DNA of 64,000 nt from Alviniconcha marisindica (Eukaryota > Mollusca > Gastropoda > Provannidae). The stretch lies in assembly GCA_018857735.1 (NCBI GenBank), contig JABMCL010003576.1, forward strand, positions 290,001-354,000. The letters run 5' to 3'. Shown here piece after piece: positions 32,371 to 44,525 of the stretch. The notes beneath the pieces are model-generated. The model was not told where the DNA came from and ran no database searches. It was given only the letters and a program-made list of their open reading frames with translations. A program made the translations under genes and the position numbers. The stretch's first letter is position 1. Every line of letters begins with the position of its first letter.

Positions 32371-33417
32371 TACCTGCAGCATTGAAACCCTTCATGACAA
32401 TTATTAGCAACCAGTTGTGACATGCAAAAAGGCTGCTTTTTAAAACAAAACGCATTTGCATCATAGCTCTCACCTATTTGATCTTCAGGCAGTTGAAGCA
32501 TGTGAAAGGTGGCCTTTTAAACAGAAGGCTGCTTTCATGCCTGTTATATTTGACCTTCAGACCATATGTTGTGCAGTTTGGTCTTAAAAGACTGCCCAGC
32601 CTTGAATGGAAAATCATGTTATGCCATTCATAATTTCCCATCAGCCTATAAGGTTTAGTTGCTGATGTGACAGACCTTAAGGAGTGAGGCTGCGTGATGG
32701 AAAGCTGCATCATTTGCCATTCATTTTTGACTGACCTTCAAATATGAACAGGACAGTTTGGTCAGTTTTCAAAAGTGACTGTAAAAAGCTTCATCAGTTG
32801 AACCGTACCTTTCAAGAAGCGTTCTTTTAGTCATTTAAGTGTGTTATTTTGATATCTACATCTGGTGTGATGTACAAGGGCTATACTGAAAAGCAGCATT
32901 TTCTGAGTCTGTCCATTTTCTATATTTTATATTAATACTTCAATTATCCAGTGCCAGAAATTCAGGCCACCTCACCTGCATAAGGCTACAGCAGCTGCAA
33001 GAGCAGCACTATGCATCCCTATCAGAGTGTGCAGTATGTCTGTGTGTCCGCGCACTAGTATGGGTGCCAGTGCTTGGGATTTTTAATGTGCATGCAGATG
33101 TTATGCATGCAGTTGCACACAGGGAGCTGTACAAACACTGTGAGAGAGACTGCACCAAGAGCTGACTGGCAGAATAATCCTTGCCACATAAGGGGTTGAA
33201 CCCACACCAGTATTGCTCCTGGCTTTTTTTAGTCTGACTGAGCCACATCCTGATGCTTGCAAAGTGTTCGTAATGGGGAATGTCCAACTCCAAGCCTCGA
33301 AACTGGAAGGTGGCAAGTTCAAAGGCTTTTAAATGACGACAACAACAAAAGTGCACTGGTGGTGTGCAGTGGCACTGTTTGTTGGGAGCGGCTCATAAGT
33401 GTGAATTGATTTTGAGA

Positions 33418-33955
33418 CATGTTGTGCGGATGATGAGGCAGACATGTTGTGCGGATGCTGAGGCAGACATGCTGTGCGGACACTGAGGCAGACATGCTGT
33501 GCAAACACTGAGGCAGACATGCTGTGCAGACATGTGTGGACAATGAGGCAGACATGTTGTGTGGACAACGAGGCAGACATGCTGTGCGGACACTGAGGCA
33601 GACATGCTGTGTGAACACTGAGGCAGACATGCTGTGCAGACATGTTGTGTGGACAGTGAGGCAGACATGTTGTGTGGACAACGAGGCAGACATGCTGTGC
33701 GGACACTGAGGCAGACATGCTGTGTGAACACTGAGGCAGACATGCTGTGCAGACACTGAGGCAGACATGTTGTGTGGACAACGAGGCAGACATGCTGTGC
33801 GAACACTGAGGCAGACATACTGTGCAGACACTGAGGCAGACATGCTGTGCAGACACTGAGGAAGACATGTTGTGTGGACAATGAGGCAGACATGCTGTGC
33901 GGACACTGAGGCAGACATGCTGTGCGGACACTGAGGCAGACATGCTCTGTGGTTG
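33418..33955. repeat. ~25-bp minisatellite downstream of ERBIN-like gene
   Basis: About 21 units of GACATGCTGTGCGGACACTG AGGCA type, with TTGTG and ACAACG variants in a higher-order pattern. Frames stay open by repetition; no gene. Confidence 0.94.
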
Positions 33956-34679
33956 CTTGAGAAAGAGTGTTCTCAGTGCCAGGTGGATTTTTCTTGTTAC
34001 AAAATACATGATGGAGATTGCAGCATTGGAAATGTGACTGGAAGTGTGTGTGTTTTTGTGTATAAAAATGAACATACTTAAACTTGTGGCAGCATTCATC
34101 CAGTTGTGTATTTAAATATTGTGAAAAAATCAATACTATCACTGAATGAGGTAACAGGGATGGAACTTGAAATCATAGCTTTAGCATGGAATCATTTGTT
34201 CATTGTTCTTGTTTTGTTTTGTTTTTTGTTTTTTATTAAAACATTTTTTTTTTTACCTGATGCAATGCAGAACAAAACTGTTAGCGTGAGGTGTATTTAA
34301 CATACCAGGGCACAACTGACGGGTCTCTTGGTTCTAAAACTACCCAAAGCGTCATGTGAAGATGTAGATATAGATTTTGTTAAAAAAATTTTTTTTTAAT
34401 TGTCTGTGTAGCTTCAGACTGCAACAACCTGTGGTGCAGAATGAAAGTATAAATAAGTAGCCTCTTTACAACTTTGGCTCCATTTGTCAGTTTCTCAAAT
34501 ACTTTTACACATACAATGCCAGCACATTATTTGTTACACTGTATTAGAATAAACTTTGTAGGATACATGGTAAAGGAAATGCCTTTACCCTTCAGTTTTT
34601 ATTTTATTTTTATGGGGTGTTTTTGTTGTCGTCGTTTTGTTTTAAATTTTGTTTTGTTTTTTGTTGCTGTTACATTTTT

Positions 34680-34805
34680 AATAAATCTACTTCTGAAATC
34701 TTTTGTATTGCCATTTTTATGGTGCTTGGAAAATATGTGATTATAATTTATTCTGATTCCTGGTCCACTGCATAAAATATGGCTGGATTGAAAACACGGA
34801 ATAAA
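34680..34805 (+). terminator. Possible polyadenylation signals of ERBIN-like gene
   Basis: AATAAA at 34680-34685 and again at 34800-34805, about 2.4-2.6 kb after the stop, in AT-rich DNA. They would put the 33.4-33.96 kb minisatellite inside the 3' UTR. Other AATAAA sequences exist nearby. Confidence 0.3.
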
Positions 34806-36147
34806 GTGTTGAGACAAAGAATGCTGTTCTAGGTTGAAAAATCGAGCATGCAATAGAAATCTAGCTGTTGGAGTTAGTTGCAGCAGTTTACATTTTAAAG
34901 GTGCCTGTGTTTCATTCAGACAGTTTTGCAAGAAGAGGTACTGATACACATGCATAAATACACACATATTTCCTACAGAACCATGAGTATGTGTTCCTGG
35001 TGTAAGTTTCCAGCTAATTGAGGGAAAAAAGCATCAGCAGAGTTGTTCTGAATCCAGTCGGCATTTCCGTTTCACTGCAGGATTTGTTGGCTGTTTTGTT
35101 GTAGGGCAAATTAAATCAAATGAGAAGAATGTGCTCACCAGTATACAAACACTAAAATGTTGAACTGACACTGAATGTAGCATTTCAGTTTCACAGTATG
35201 ATTTCTTGACTTTTTTTGTTGCAAGGCAAATTAGAAAGAACCGGGGTAACTCGCTCGCCACTACACAAACGCTACTCAGCACGCTAAGTGTTTTTACATC
35301 TTTTTCAAAACAGTTAATCACCACTGTCATAGGGATAGTTATGTTTCTGTATCCATGTCTTGTTTTCAGTTTTCTGCTCTAACCAACACGTTTGTTTGTG
35401 TACATAATAATTACACGGTGTATGGCCTGGTAAACTCTGCCATTGGAACAAAGTGCCAGATTATAGAAAACGTCTGTGATAATGGCATCTAACATATCGT
35501 TGTGTTTCACAGTACCATATGAAGTTTTACAGCTTTTTGTGCAGATACAGAATTCCAGATCTTTTATTATTTTTTGTGTTTTTGTTTTTATGTATGTCCA
35601 TGTGCAGTCCTTTTTTCTTTGTTTCAGTCTGGAAAACCAGCATTTTTGTACTTTTCATCTAATCAACAGTGTAATTGGTTCAAATGGCACAGTACAGTAA
35701 TACTGTTTGTGTGGTGTGTATGTCATGTAGACTAGTTGTGTGCAATGTGTGTACTCTTTAGTGTGTGCATGACGGTATGCGTGAGAGGGTGACGGACACA
35801 GAGTCTTTTGCTGGTTAATGTGAGAAGCGGCAGTGAAGCAAATGGTCTGATATGTTTATTATATGGAGGTAATCATGAATTAAAAGGTGATTTCTTTCTC
35901 TCTCTCTCTCTCTCTCTTTTTGTTTTTGTTTTTTTGTGCATATTCACCAGGATCTCTGAATACATGTTCAAGATATTTAATGTACCAGTACATTCCAAGA
36001 ACAGTAATACTGTCTGCATGCCATCTGGGCAGTCTCTTTGTTTTCAAGCAAAAAATAAAATAAGGCAGCAAAATATTTTACTTTTAGCATTTTTGGAGCG
36101 GTGGTGGTGATCCCGGCCTCTCTGTGTGGTCTTTTACAAGTACATAC

Positions 36148-36230
36148 GGTAGTTATCTCAGTGTGAATATTTTGGTAGTTATCTCAGTGTGAATAGCTCT
36201 GTTTGGTAGTTATCTCAGTGTGAATATTTC
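36148..36230. repeat. Short three-copy repeat
   Basis: GGTAGTTATCTCAGTGTGAA occurs three times. Confidence 0.9.
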
Positions 36231-37407
36231 ACATGCAAAGCTCTGTTTCATTGTTCAAATTCTAATTCTTAGTTGTTAGAAACAACGATCCTGAATGAGC
36301 TGTTGAGTGGGGCTGTCCACTTGCAACCTGCAGTCAGGTTACCATTTTCCTGAACTGCCCACCAAGTTTTGCTGGTAAGATCTTCAAACAAGATCTGACA
36401 AATAAGGCATGTGCCATGACAATGCATCAGACTTTTGACCAATTGTGTTTCACCCTAATATGGCCTTTACTGGACATTAAAATATAAGAATTATTTGATC
36501 CTTACGGTAACTCAAAAAGCATTTTGCCAAAATCAGGAAGTGCTACATCTTGTAACATCCACTGGCCTGAAAAACACCCAAAAAAACAACAACAACAAAA
36601 CAGTAGGCCTGCACTGCACCATAAGCTAATGAACAAAGTTTATAATTGTTTTGCTAATTACACTATAAAGGGATTAAGTTACTCAACTGTGTGTACTCAA
36701 GTTTTATCAGAATGGGAAAAAAATCTGAAACAAGAGTGAATACTAGTGTTCTTTAAGTAGCGATGGTTTAACAAAATTTTTTTAACCTTTTATGTGTTTG
36801 GATTTTATCAGAATGTTTATTAATTTTCTATAAGTGGATAGTTTTAGATCAATTTCCCACCTTCCTGATGTAGACAGTTTTACATTCAAATCCTGTTGGT
36901 AATTTTAAAGAAGGGCATGCATTCAGTTCCTCAGGTAAGCGGAATTGCAACTACAAGCAGAAGGAGGTGAAGCAGTGTTGGCCTGATAATCATTCCAAAT
37001 AGAATTATATTATTCCATTTTAGTACACAGCTAGCAGTCGGTGATTATTTAGCACAGAATCTGGGGCAAAACTGAAAAGGAGGATGCATGGTGAGTACAG
37101 CTTTCAAGGGTTCCATCACTTCATTTTTTTCTCCACATTGTAATTTGTACGGCAGTAGAGTAGCACTCAGCACTGCTCTTGGGGCTGCTGTGACCTGATC
37201 CAGCCAACATTGTTCCTTTCCTCCCAGGGCAGTGAGAGGGAGGTGCACACCACCACCACCACCACCACCACCCACCCCCTTTTGATAAAAAAATAAAATG
37301 GGAAGGGGTGGGTGGGAGAGAACAAAGGAAAGGCAGTAGTTACTGTTTGTGTACATGTGTATTCCATGTCAGCTGTCATCTTCTGAAAGTTACACAGACT
37401 GTGCCTC

Positions 37408-37694
37408 CCCCCCCCCCCCCCCCCCCCCTTATTGTGTGTGTGTGTGTGTGTGTGGGGGGGGGGGGCTTTCTTTCCATATTTGTTTAATGAATCTCCATTG
37501 CTTTTTTTGCTTTTTTGGTTTGCTTTTTTTAAATATCTGCAATCAAACTGTGCTGTGTACTGTGCTGTGTACATATCAATCCAACCAATCTGTGCAGTGT
37601 ACATATCAGTCCAACCCTATATCGGGTGTTTGTATCATTGAAATTAAAAGAAACTTAGTGTTGCCAGTCACTAGTTTGTGTACTCTGTGTGTGT

Positions 37695-37750
<56 letters not shown>
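37408..37750. repeat. Poly-C, (TG)n and poly-G tracts
   Basis: C tract at 37408-37428, TG then G tract to 37466, and TG run at 37685-37750. Confidence 0.93.
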
Positions 37751-37751
<1 letters not shown>

Positions 37752-38254
37752 TCCAGTAAGCTTATGTGTTGAAAACAAAAAGCACTCAGGTACAAGGTTA
37801 TTCCACAATGCTGCTCCCACCTGCTGGAACAGGTTGTCAGACATTCCAAAATGCATCTGTCTTTTCTGCGACACCTGAAATCATGTTTTCAACTTTTTAC
37901 TCGCCCATCGGCTTCGTCATTCCCATCATCAAATTTATTTTCCCACAGTCCCTCCTGCATCCTTCCCAAAATTCCCTCCCCTTCTCCATCATCTTCGCCA
38001 AGCCCAACGAGTATGTGGCTGTCTACATGGAGTTTCACTGTGCTATACAACTGGACACCGACATTGATGTATGCACATGCATACGTGTGTGTGTGGGTGT
38101 GTGAGCACATGCACTAAGTACATACATCGTGTGTGCTGTGAGTGAGTGATTTGTACAAGCCACGAAACAGATCTTTTATCACAGTGACTGCAACCAAGTC
38201 ATACTGTGGGAGCGTTTTTGTGGCAGAAACATTAACTTGGCAGAATAATATCAG

Positions 38255-38510
38255 AAACATTAACTTTGCAGAACAATGCGATCTGAATTCTACAACCTGT
38301 TCATATTCCAAACCACATCCCAGACCTATAACCATAATCTTAATAACTTTGCAGAACAATGTGATCTGAATTCTACAACCTGTTCATATTCCAAACCACA
38401 TCCCAGACCTATAACCATAATCTTAATAACTTTGCAGAACAATGTGATCTGAATTCTACAACCTGTTCATATTCCAAACCACATCCCAGACCTATAACCA
38501 TAATCTTAAG
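38255..38510. repeat. 83-bp tandem repeat, three copies
   Basis: Three near-identical units of TTTGCAGAACAATGTGATCT, AACCTGTTCATATTCCAAAC and CAGACCTATAACCATAATCT. Confidence 0.94.
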
Positions 38511-38874
38511 TCATCCAAAATGTGACATTCTCTCAAGCAGTGTTCAGGAGACTTTCATTAAAACTTCAGTCCAAACTTTAACAACATACAAAATGCATTT
38601 ATAACTGATTCAGTAATTCAATTTGTTGCCAACATGACAAAAAATCACTTTCTTTCCAGTTTTTGTGCAAGTTACGAGAATCTGCTGGTATTGTTAAGCA
38701 AGAACTGGCAGGGGGTTATGGACACCAAAAGCACTGTGTAAGACTTCTTTTGACTCAGCACTGGCATTTCAAACAGGTTACTGACTTTTCACTGGAAGGT
38801 AAATTGCAAGAGAGCTGCACCACTTGCAGTAATAAAACAAATAGGTGCGCACACATGTGCACTCACTTGGTCAG

Positions 38875-39005
38875 AGATCTTGCTCGTATGCTGCACTGTA
38901 TGTCTGGAACAGTCTCCCCTAAAGTTATAGGTCATCGAACACACTCATTTCTTTCAACTCTGTCTCTGAAACCTCATTTCTTCAAGCTATCCTACCGACT
39001 GTGTG
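38875..39005 (+). mobile_element. Decayed LINE ORF2 end
   Basis: Frames together suggest LYVWNSLP then HRTHSFLSTLSLKPHFFK, with a frameshift between. Similar to the WNSLP...FKTSLK end near 28.4 kb. Confidence 0.5.
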
Positions 39006-39424
39006 CACGTGTGAGCATGCGCGCATGTACTTACCTGAACGCTCACACTTTCAACGCTTCAGAAACAAAACAACCTTCTTTTTTTAATACTGACTTTTTA
39101 AAAATCAGTTTATGTTATGAAATAGTAGATGCACCACAAATTACAATTAATCACATAGTTTTTAATGGGCTAAGAGATGTAACAACACCTAACGAATGCA
39201 TCATCATTATTATACATAACTGTATGACTTTTGTAGGAAAATTGTGGAAACAGGCTTGTGATCACATTTTTTCATCTTCAAATGTTGCTTTACGTCCACA
39301 TAGACCATGATATGGTCTAGTGTTACGCACGGGGAGCTCTGCACGGCCCCCACGACTTCAACAGCTCCATAAGACTGAAACAAGGCTAGGTAGGCTATTC
39401 ATCACATTGTGGAATTAATCAAAT

Positions 39425-39522
39425 CGGTATCATAGTTCAGGAGCTGTGTGAGAGTCGAGGTGGCCGTCCTGGGCTGTCCGTCCTAACGAGCCTTCTGGCT
39501 TCCGTGGACGTAACGCTTAAAC
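39425..39522. repeat. Dispersed repeat, copy B (inverted)
   Basis: Contains AGTTCAGGAGCTGTGTGAGA and TCCTAACGAGCCTTCTGGCT, the reverse complement of the element near 6.9 kb. Confidence 0.85.
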
Positions 39523-39999
39523 CATGCTGCGGCATTGGTCTCAGCTTGTCCCTAATATGTCGGCCGACATCACTTCATCATTAATCAAATTATTGAATTG
39601 CCTAAACTGTCATTTCGGTATATTGCGATTAACGATTAACCACGTTTTGTTATTATTCTGTTGACAAGAAAATGTAAACAACGACAATGCTACATAACAT
39701 CGTGTGTTGGTATGATAATTGCGTTTGTGTGTGTGTGTGTGTGCGCGTGCGCGTGTGTGAGTGTGTGAGTGCGTGCATGTGTGTGTGTGTGTGTGCGTTC
39801 ATGTTGTATGCGTTGAATTTTAACAATATGTATTTGTAAAGAACGTGTAAACGCTTAAGGCCTGTGCGGGTTAGGCGCTCTAAGTATTCATTATTATTAT
39901 TATTAGCAATGCACATGCTATTTACATACACGGTCTCGCTAGAGCCGAGTAGAAAGTACGAGACGAGTCGTCCGTGTTTACGTTTTAACTCGAGTGTTC

Positions 40000-40045
40000 A
40001 TTGGTCCAAAAACGCGGCCTTCCATCTTTCGCGCATTGTGATTGG
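40000..40045 (+). promoter_or_regulatory. Two inverted CCAAT boxes
   Basis: ATTGG at 40000-40004 and at 40041-40045 sit just upstream of the heat-shock element. NF-Y sites next to HSEs are usual in Hsp40/Hsp70 promoters. Confidence 0.7.
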
Positions 40046-40057
40046 TCAAATTGGGCG

Positions 40058-40102
40058 GAACTTTCCGAGTTCTAGAACATTCGGGAATGTTCGGACAAGT
40101 TC
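40058..40102 (+). promoter_or_regulatory. Heat-shock element cluster (HSF1 sites)
   Basis: Positions 40070-40092 give five perfectly spaced alternating units, TTC, GAA, TTC, GAA, TTC, each separated by two bases. GAActTTC at 40058-40065 and a further TTC at 40100-40102 flank it. It lies about 170-215 bp before the DNAJB start codon and about 25-60 bp before a TATA-like sequence. Confidence 0.93.
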
Positions 40103-40122
40103 GAGTGTTACTTCCGGTAGGC

Positions 40123-40127
40123 TATAT
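40123..40127 (+). promoter_or_regulatory. TATA-like box of DNAJB gene
   Basis: TATAT within GCTATATC, about 145 bp before the ATG. It would place transcription start near 40150 and leave a 5' UTR of roughly 120 bases. Confidence 0.5.
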
Positions 40128-40271
40128 CTTCTCTCTGACACATCGGGCTGCATTTAGTTGAAACGACCGTTGCCGCAAAATACGTTGCAGCAGGTTACGC
40201 AGAGCGCCAAAAAAAGAGTGATACATCCTCATAACTTTCTGTGTGCGAGTGTTAAAGACTCTACAGTATTC

Positions 40272-41363
40272 ATGATGGGAAAAGACTATTACAAAACCCT
40301 TGGTTTGTCCAAGGGCGCATCCGAAGATGAACTCAAGAAAGCCTACCGCAAAATGGCCCTGAAATATCACCCCGACAAGAACAAGTCTCCAGGCGCAGAG
40401 GAGAAGTTCAAGGAGATAGCTGAAGCTTACGAAGTGCTGAGTGACCCAAAGAAGCGGGAGATTTTCGACAAATACGGCGAGGAGGGACTGAAGGGTGGTG
40501 TGCCCGGTGGCGGCAGTGGTGGTGGTACTCCTGGCGGCGGCTTCACTCAGGCCGGTGGTCCGGGCACTTTCCATTACACCTACAGTGGCGATCCCCACGA
40601 AACTTTCCGCATGTTCTTCGGTGATGAAAACCCCTTCGGTGGCCTCTTCGGCATGGGCGGGGGTGGCGGCCCCCGTGCCGGTGTGTACCAGTTCGGTGGC
40701 TCTGGTGGGGACGACCATATGGACGTTGATGATGACCCGTTCGCACAGTTTGGTCGCGGCGGGCCTTCCACCAGTTTTGGGGGAATGGGTCGCACAATGG
40801 GTCGACGCAAGCACCAGGACCCAGCTGTGGTCAAAGACTTGCAGGTGTCGCTGGAGGAAGTCCTAAACGGCACCACCAAGAAGCTGAAAATTACACGCAA
40901 AGTGCTGAACCCAGACGGCCAGACAACGCGAATGGAAGACAAAATCTTGCAGATTGACGTGAAGCCAGGCTGGAAGGCAGGTACCAAAATCACCTTTCCT
41001 AAGGAGGGTGACCAGACGCCCAACAACATACCTGCAGATGTAGTGTTCGTCATCAAAGACAAACCTCACCCCACCTTCGTCCGAGATGGCCAGGACATTC
41101 GCTACAAAGCCAAAATCTCCCTGCGAGATGCACTGTGTGGAACGACCATCAATGTTCCTACGCTGGGTGGTCGTAAAATCCCCTTGAACTTGACTGAAGT
41201 GGTTAAACCTGGTTCGCTGAGGCGAATTCAGGGTGAGGGATTACCATTTGCAAAGCAGCCAAGCAAGAGGGGGGATCTGATCATTGAGTTTGAAGTGAAG
41301 TTCCCAGATAAAATCCCACCTGGTGCCAAAGACATTCTAAAGGATTGTATACCATCCTCATAA
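40272..41363 (+). CDS. DNAJB1: Class B Hsp40 co-chaperone, DNAJB1/4/5 type
   Basis: Intronless, 363 residues, ending TAA. Residues 4-70 are a J domain with HPD at 33-35, which stimulates Hsp70 ATPase. About 76-170 is a Gly/Phe-rich region with a long poly-Gly section. About 185-360 holds the two beta-barrel client-binding domains and dimer end ([30 protein letters not shown]). No zinc-finger CxxCxGxG repeats, so type II/B. The first of two adjacent ATGs is taken; the second would begin MGKDYY as in other family members. The frame is open further upstream, but only from a TTG. Length is close to the 337-348 of vertebrate DNAJB1/4/5; which one it best matches is not settled here, so the symbol is a class label. 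Cytosolic or nuclear, and probably heat-inducible from its promoter. Confidence 0.95.
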   Translation: MMGKDYYKTLGLSKGASEDELKKAYRKMALKYHPDKNKSPGAEEKFKEIAEAYEVLSDPKKREIFDKYGEEGLKGGVPGGGSGGGTPGGGFTQAGGPGTFHYTYSGDPHETFRMFFGDENPFGGLFGMGGGGGPRAGVYQFGGSGGDDHMDVDDDPFAQFGRGGPSTSFGGMGRTMGRRKHQDPAVVKDLQVSLEEVLNGTTKKLKITRKVLNPDGQTTRMEDKILQIDVKPGWKAGTKITFPKEGDQTPNNIPADVVFVIKDKPHPTFVRDGQDIRYKAKISLRDALCGTTINVPTLGGRKIPLNLTEVVKPGSLRRIQGEGLPFAKQPSKRGDLIIEFEVKFPDKIPPGAKDILKDCIPSS

Positions 41364-42829
41364 GCTGTTGAAAGTGTTGAGCTTGATCAGTGAATTTGTG
41401 ATACCAATTGATAAGGAAAAAAGCTGTGTGTGTGCGTGCGCGTATGTAATATTTTTTTCCTCCACCCTCAGTTAATTCAAACTGGGTGGAACGGGGAGGT
41501 GCTGAAAGATGACACTACTGTTGTGCACAATATTTCAGTTTGTGTTCAAGTATTGCTTGGTTGCCTACAGCTGACCATCAATTACAAATAGTGCTGATGA
41601 AGTGATGAGATTGACTTTTTTGTTTTGTGTCTTATGAAAAGGGCCTTGCCAAACTTTTTTCTTTTAATCTGATCATTGCACAAACTCAGTTTGGCATAGC
41701 GCAGAATAACTTTTAAAGTGCAACAGTTTATGTTATATCCAGCTGAAGTTAGCAGAAGCAAATTATTAATGCAGAAAATGGTATGTTTGGTACATACGAT
41801 GGAAAAAAAAACTGGCAGTTGTACTGAAACAGTGAGAGTAGTTTGTGCAGTAAGGAGAAACTGGCAATTTTCCAATCAACATAAAAAGATGGATCCTTGC
41901 CAGTGTTGGGTGTTGCTACCAAGGGCCTGTCAGTGTTGGTAATCCAAATACAAGCTCCCGTGGTAATTCAGCCCTGTGTACATACTGTCCATTGAACTAG
42001 TGTATAGATGCCAAGCCAAATGATTGTAGTTGCCCAACATTAAACATGGGCTGACAAACAGCAGAGCTGATAGTGATATGAATCATTGCAGGATATTCTA
42101 GAGTCACTGAAATGGTTTTGTCACTGAATGACTTTGCTTGCAGTCACCCGTTGATCTGTTGGCATTTTTTGCCATTTGTTTACGCAACATGTACAGCTTT
42201 GTAAAATAACCCGAGATTCTTGGCCTGTGTTCTCAGGTGTCGCTCAAAAAGGGTGCATTTTTCATATCAATTTTGCAATAACTGTTTCATACAGAAAAGA
42301 AGTAATTGTTATTAATTCAGTTTCTGCATCTTTATTTCAGTTTAATTTTCTTAATATTTTATGTACAGCTTGCTTACTATAACTATGGCAGTGTTAATAC
42401 CAGTAGTAGGCAAGTTGTCTGATGACAAGCATGTTTTTGTGACTGCAAGTGATAAGCAAGAGGAGTGATATACTAAACTTCTGAAGAGAATCCAAGTATG
42501 CAGCTGTGCTTAAACTGGAAACATTGCTGATGTGTGACTTTGCTTTAGTGTTGTAATGCCAGTGTTCAGATGTTGGAAGATGGTTTGAAAGTTGTATGTA
42601 TGATTTGTTGGGCAGTGTGGGACGGAGAGAACATGACTATATTGTTTGTATGGGTGACAGAGAGAACATGGTTGTATGTAGGATAGAGAATGTGATTATA
42701 CATTTTTTCATGTGTATGTATTAACAGCTGTGAATGTATCTGAAAGTGTGAACATGATCATTGTAATTTATTTGTGTTGAGTGTGAAGAGCTCAGAGAGG
42801 ATTTGAACCTGAGTGTTGATTACGTGTAT

Positions 42830-43110
42830 TGTATACTGTACAGTGTGCAGAATGCATCTGAGTGTTGAGTATATAATCTGTACAAGTATTGTATACTTGG
42901 CAGTGTGCGAAATGCATCTGAATATTGAATATTATGAGTATTGTATACTAGACAGTGTGCCAGGGGGAACAAGTGGTTAGTGTGGAATGCATCTGAATGT
43001 TAAATATGAGTATTGTAGACTGGACAGTGTGCAAGGCAAAGGGAGAACAAGTGGAATGCATCTCAGTGTTGAACATGAGTATTGTATGCTGGACAAGTGT
43101 GCATGGGGGA
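42830..43110. repeat. Degenerate repeat in the DNAJB 3' flank
   Basis: Four to five loose units of GAATGCATCTGAGTGTTGA with GAGTATTGTATACTGGACAG and TGTGC. Confidence 0.85.
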
Positions 43111-43347
43111 AAAGTGTGGTTAGTGTATGGGCATAATTGGATGCATGTACAATTTGAATGAATTGTACTCTGCAGTATGGAACTGGGAGAGGAAAAGGGT
43201 GTGTGCATGTGTACAAGAAATATGTGGCATTGTTTAATTAGTGGAAAATGGTCCATTTAGTATTTGCAATTGCTATACAAATTGCAGAAGAAGATTACTT
43301 CTGTATGTTTGTTTTGGGTTTTTTTTGTGACATAAAAGCCTTATCAC

Positions 43348-43353
43348 AATAAA
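43348..43353 (+). terminator. Possible polyadenylation signal of DNAJB gene
   Basis: AATAAA on the plus strand, followed by T- and TG-rich sequence, about 2 kb after the stop. Use is not proven. Confidence 0.35.
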
Positions 43354-44429
43354 TTCAGCATCCGTTGCAAAAATAAGTTTTTGTGTGCATTTGTTTTGTC
43401 TTGTAATACAGCGTGTGTGTGTGTGCATGTGTGTTGTAAGACTGCGTGCGTGTTGTAATACAATGTGTGTGTGTGTGTATGTAACCAGCTGTTGTGTGAT
43501 GGTATCCTTTGAAGTACTTGAAACCGTCTTTATGTCATGGGACTGTGAGGACCCATACTTTCTATTCATACCAACTGTTATTGCTATTGAACAGGTTTCT
43601 ATGCATTGCCAAAGCTGTATGACTCCAGGAGGCCTTAGAAGTATGGGTCCTCCTGCACCCATGGCATAGGGACACAAATTCACAGTAAACTTTCATTTAG
43701 CCAGTCTGCTTGTAAAGTGAGTAATTTTATAAAGCAACAATGAAAAAATATTCAATACTTCCTAACAGTTTTCCTGGGGGATTATACAGTTTTTGTTATT
43801 TAAAAACATTTGCCCAAAATGTGCTTAGATTTTATTTATTTATAATTCTCTAAACCAGTATAATTCATAGCACTAATGATTTTCAGAACACCAATGCCCA
43901 CCTGTACTTTAAAAATAATTCACATCAGCATGCGCCATTATACTTACTATTTTATTGAAGGCAGTGTTCTATTTGTGACACAACTTACACATGCATATGT
44001 TCCTTAAATTTGGAATAGTACTAAAAGAAAGGAATTTTTCCAAAGTGTTCCTGGGATAATTTACCTAAGCTCATGATCACATCTTGCATTCACTCCAGAG
44101 AAAATACCAGTCATTTGTAAGCAATCATTTTATGTACATGTATGCATACATGAAAATGAACTTGGCAAAAGACACCAAACAAAATAAAAACCACAACAGA
44201 ACGCACCAAAATAAAACAAACAGCTGAAACTTTTAAGGACTTAACATGCACTGTTGGTCGACATGAAATTTAGAAAACAAGTTTTTGTCGCAATGCACTC
44301 AGTGACCTGATTTGCTTGGTCAGGGTACATCATCTCTGGCGTAACTAGGTTTCTAAATATAACATATATAATCAACAAACAAGCACACAGTGGAATGTTT
44401 TTCTGTGGATCTGCCTATTTTCTTCTTTC

Positions 44430-44525
44430 ATGGCGCTTTACGTCCACAGAAACTATGGTTTATTAGGGACGGGGGAAGACTGGGATAGGGAATGAGAGCC
44501 CTAGCTCTGACTGCCCACTGTCACA
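44430..44525 (-). mobile_element. SINE tail fragment
   Basis: GGCGCTTTACGTCCACAGAA and TTTATTAGGGACGGGGGA match the reverse complement of the SINE 3' end. Confidence 0.8.

Larger units (their letters stand above)
32371..39999. other. 3' UTR/flank of ERBIN-like gene and DNAJB upstream region
   Basis: AT-rich, with minisatellites, LINE scraps and TG tracts listed separately. No conserved coding segment seen. Confidence 0.65.

Noticed and set aside
33319..34142. Three overlapping cysteine-rich repetitive open frames
   Set aside because: All three minus-strand frames are open because of a ~25-bp repeat; this indicates low complexity, not a Cys-rich secreted protein.
38663..39310. 215-residue open frame
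   Set aside because: No recognisable domain; part is a frameshifted LINE remnant and the rest is AT-rich flank.
40158..40271. N-terminal extension of the DNAJB protein
   Set aside because: The codon at 40158 is TTG, and the J domain starts normally right after the ATG pair at 40272-40277. The extension has no family similarity.
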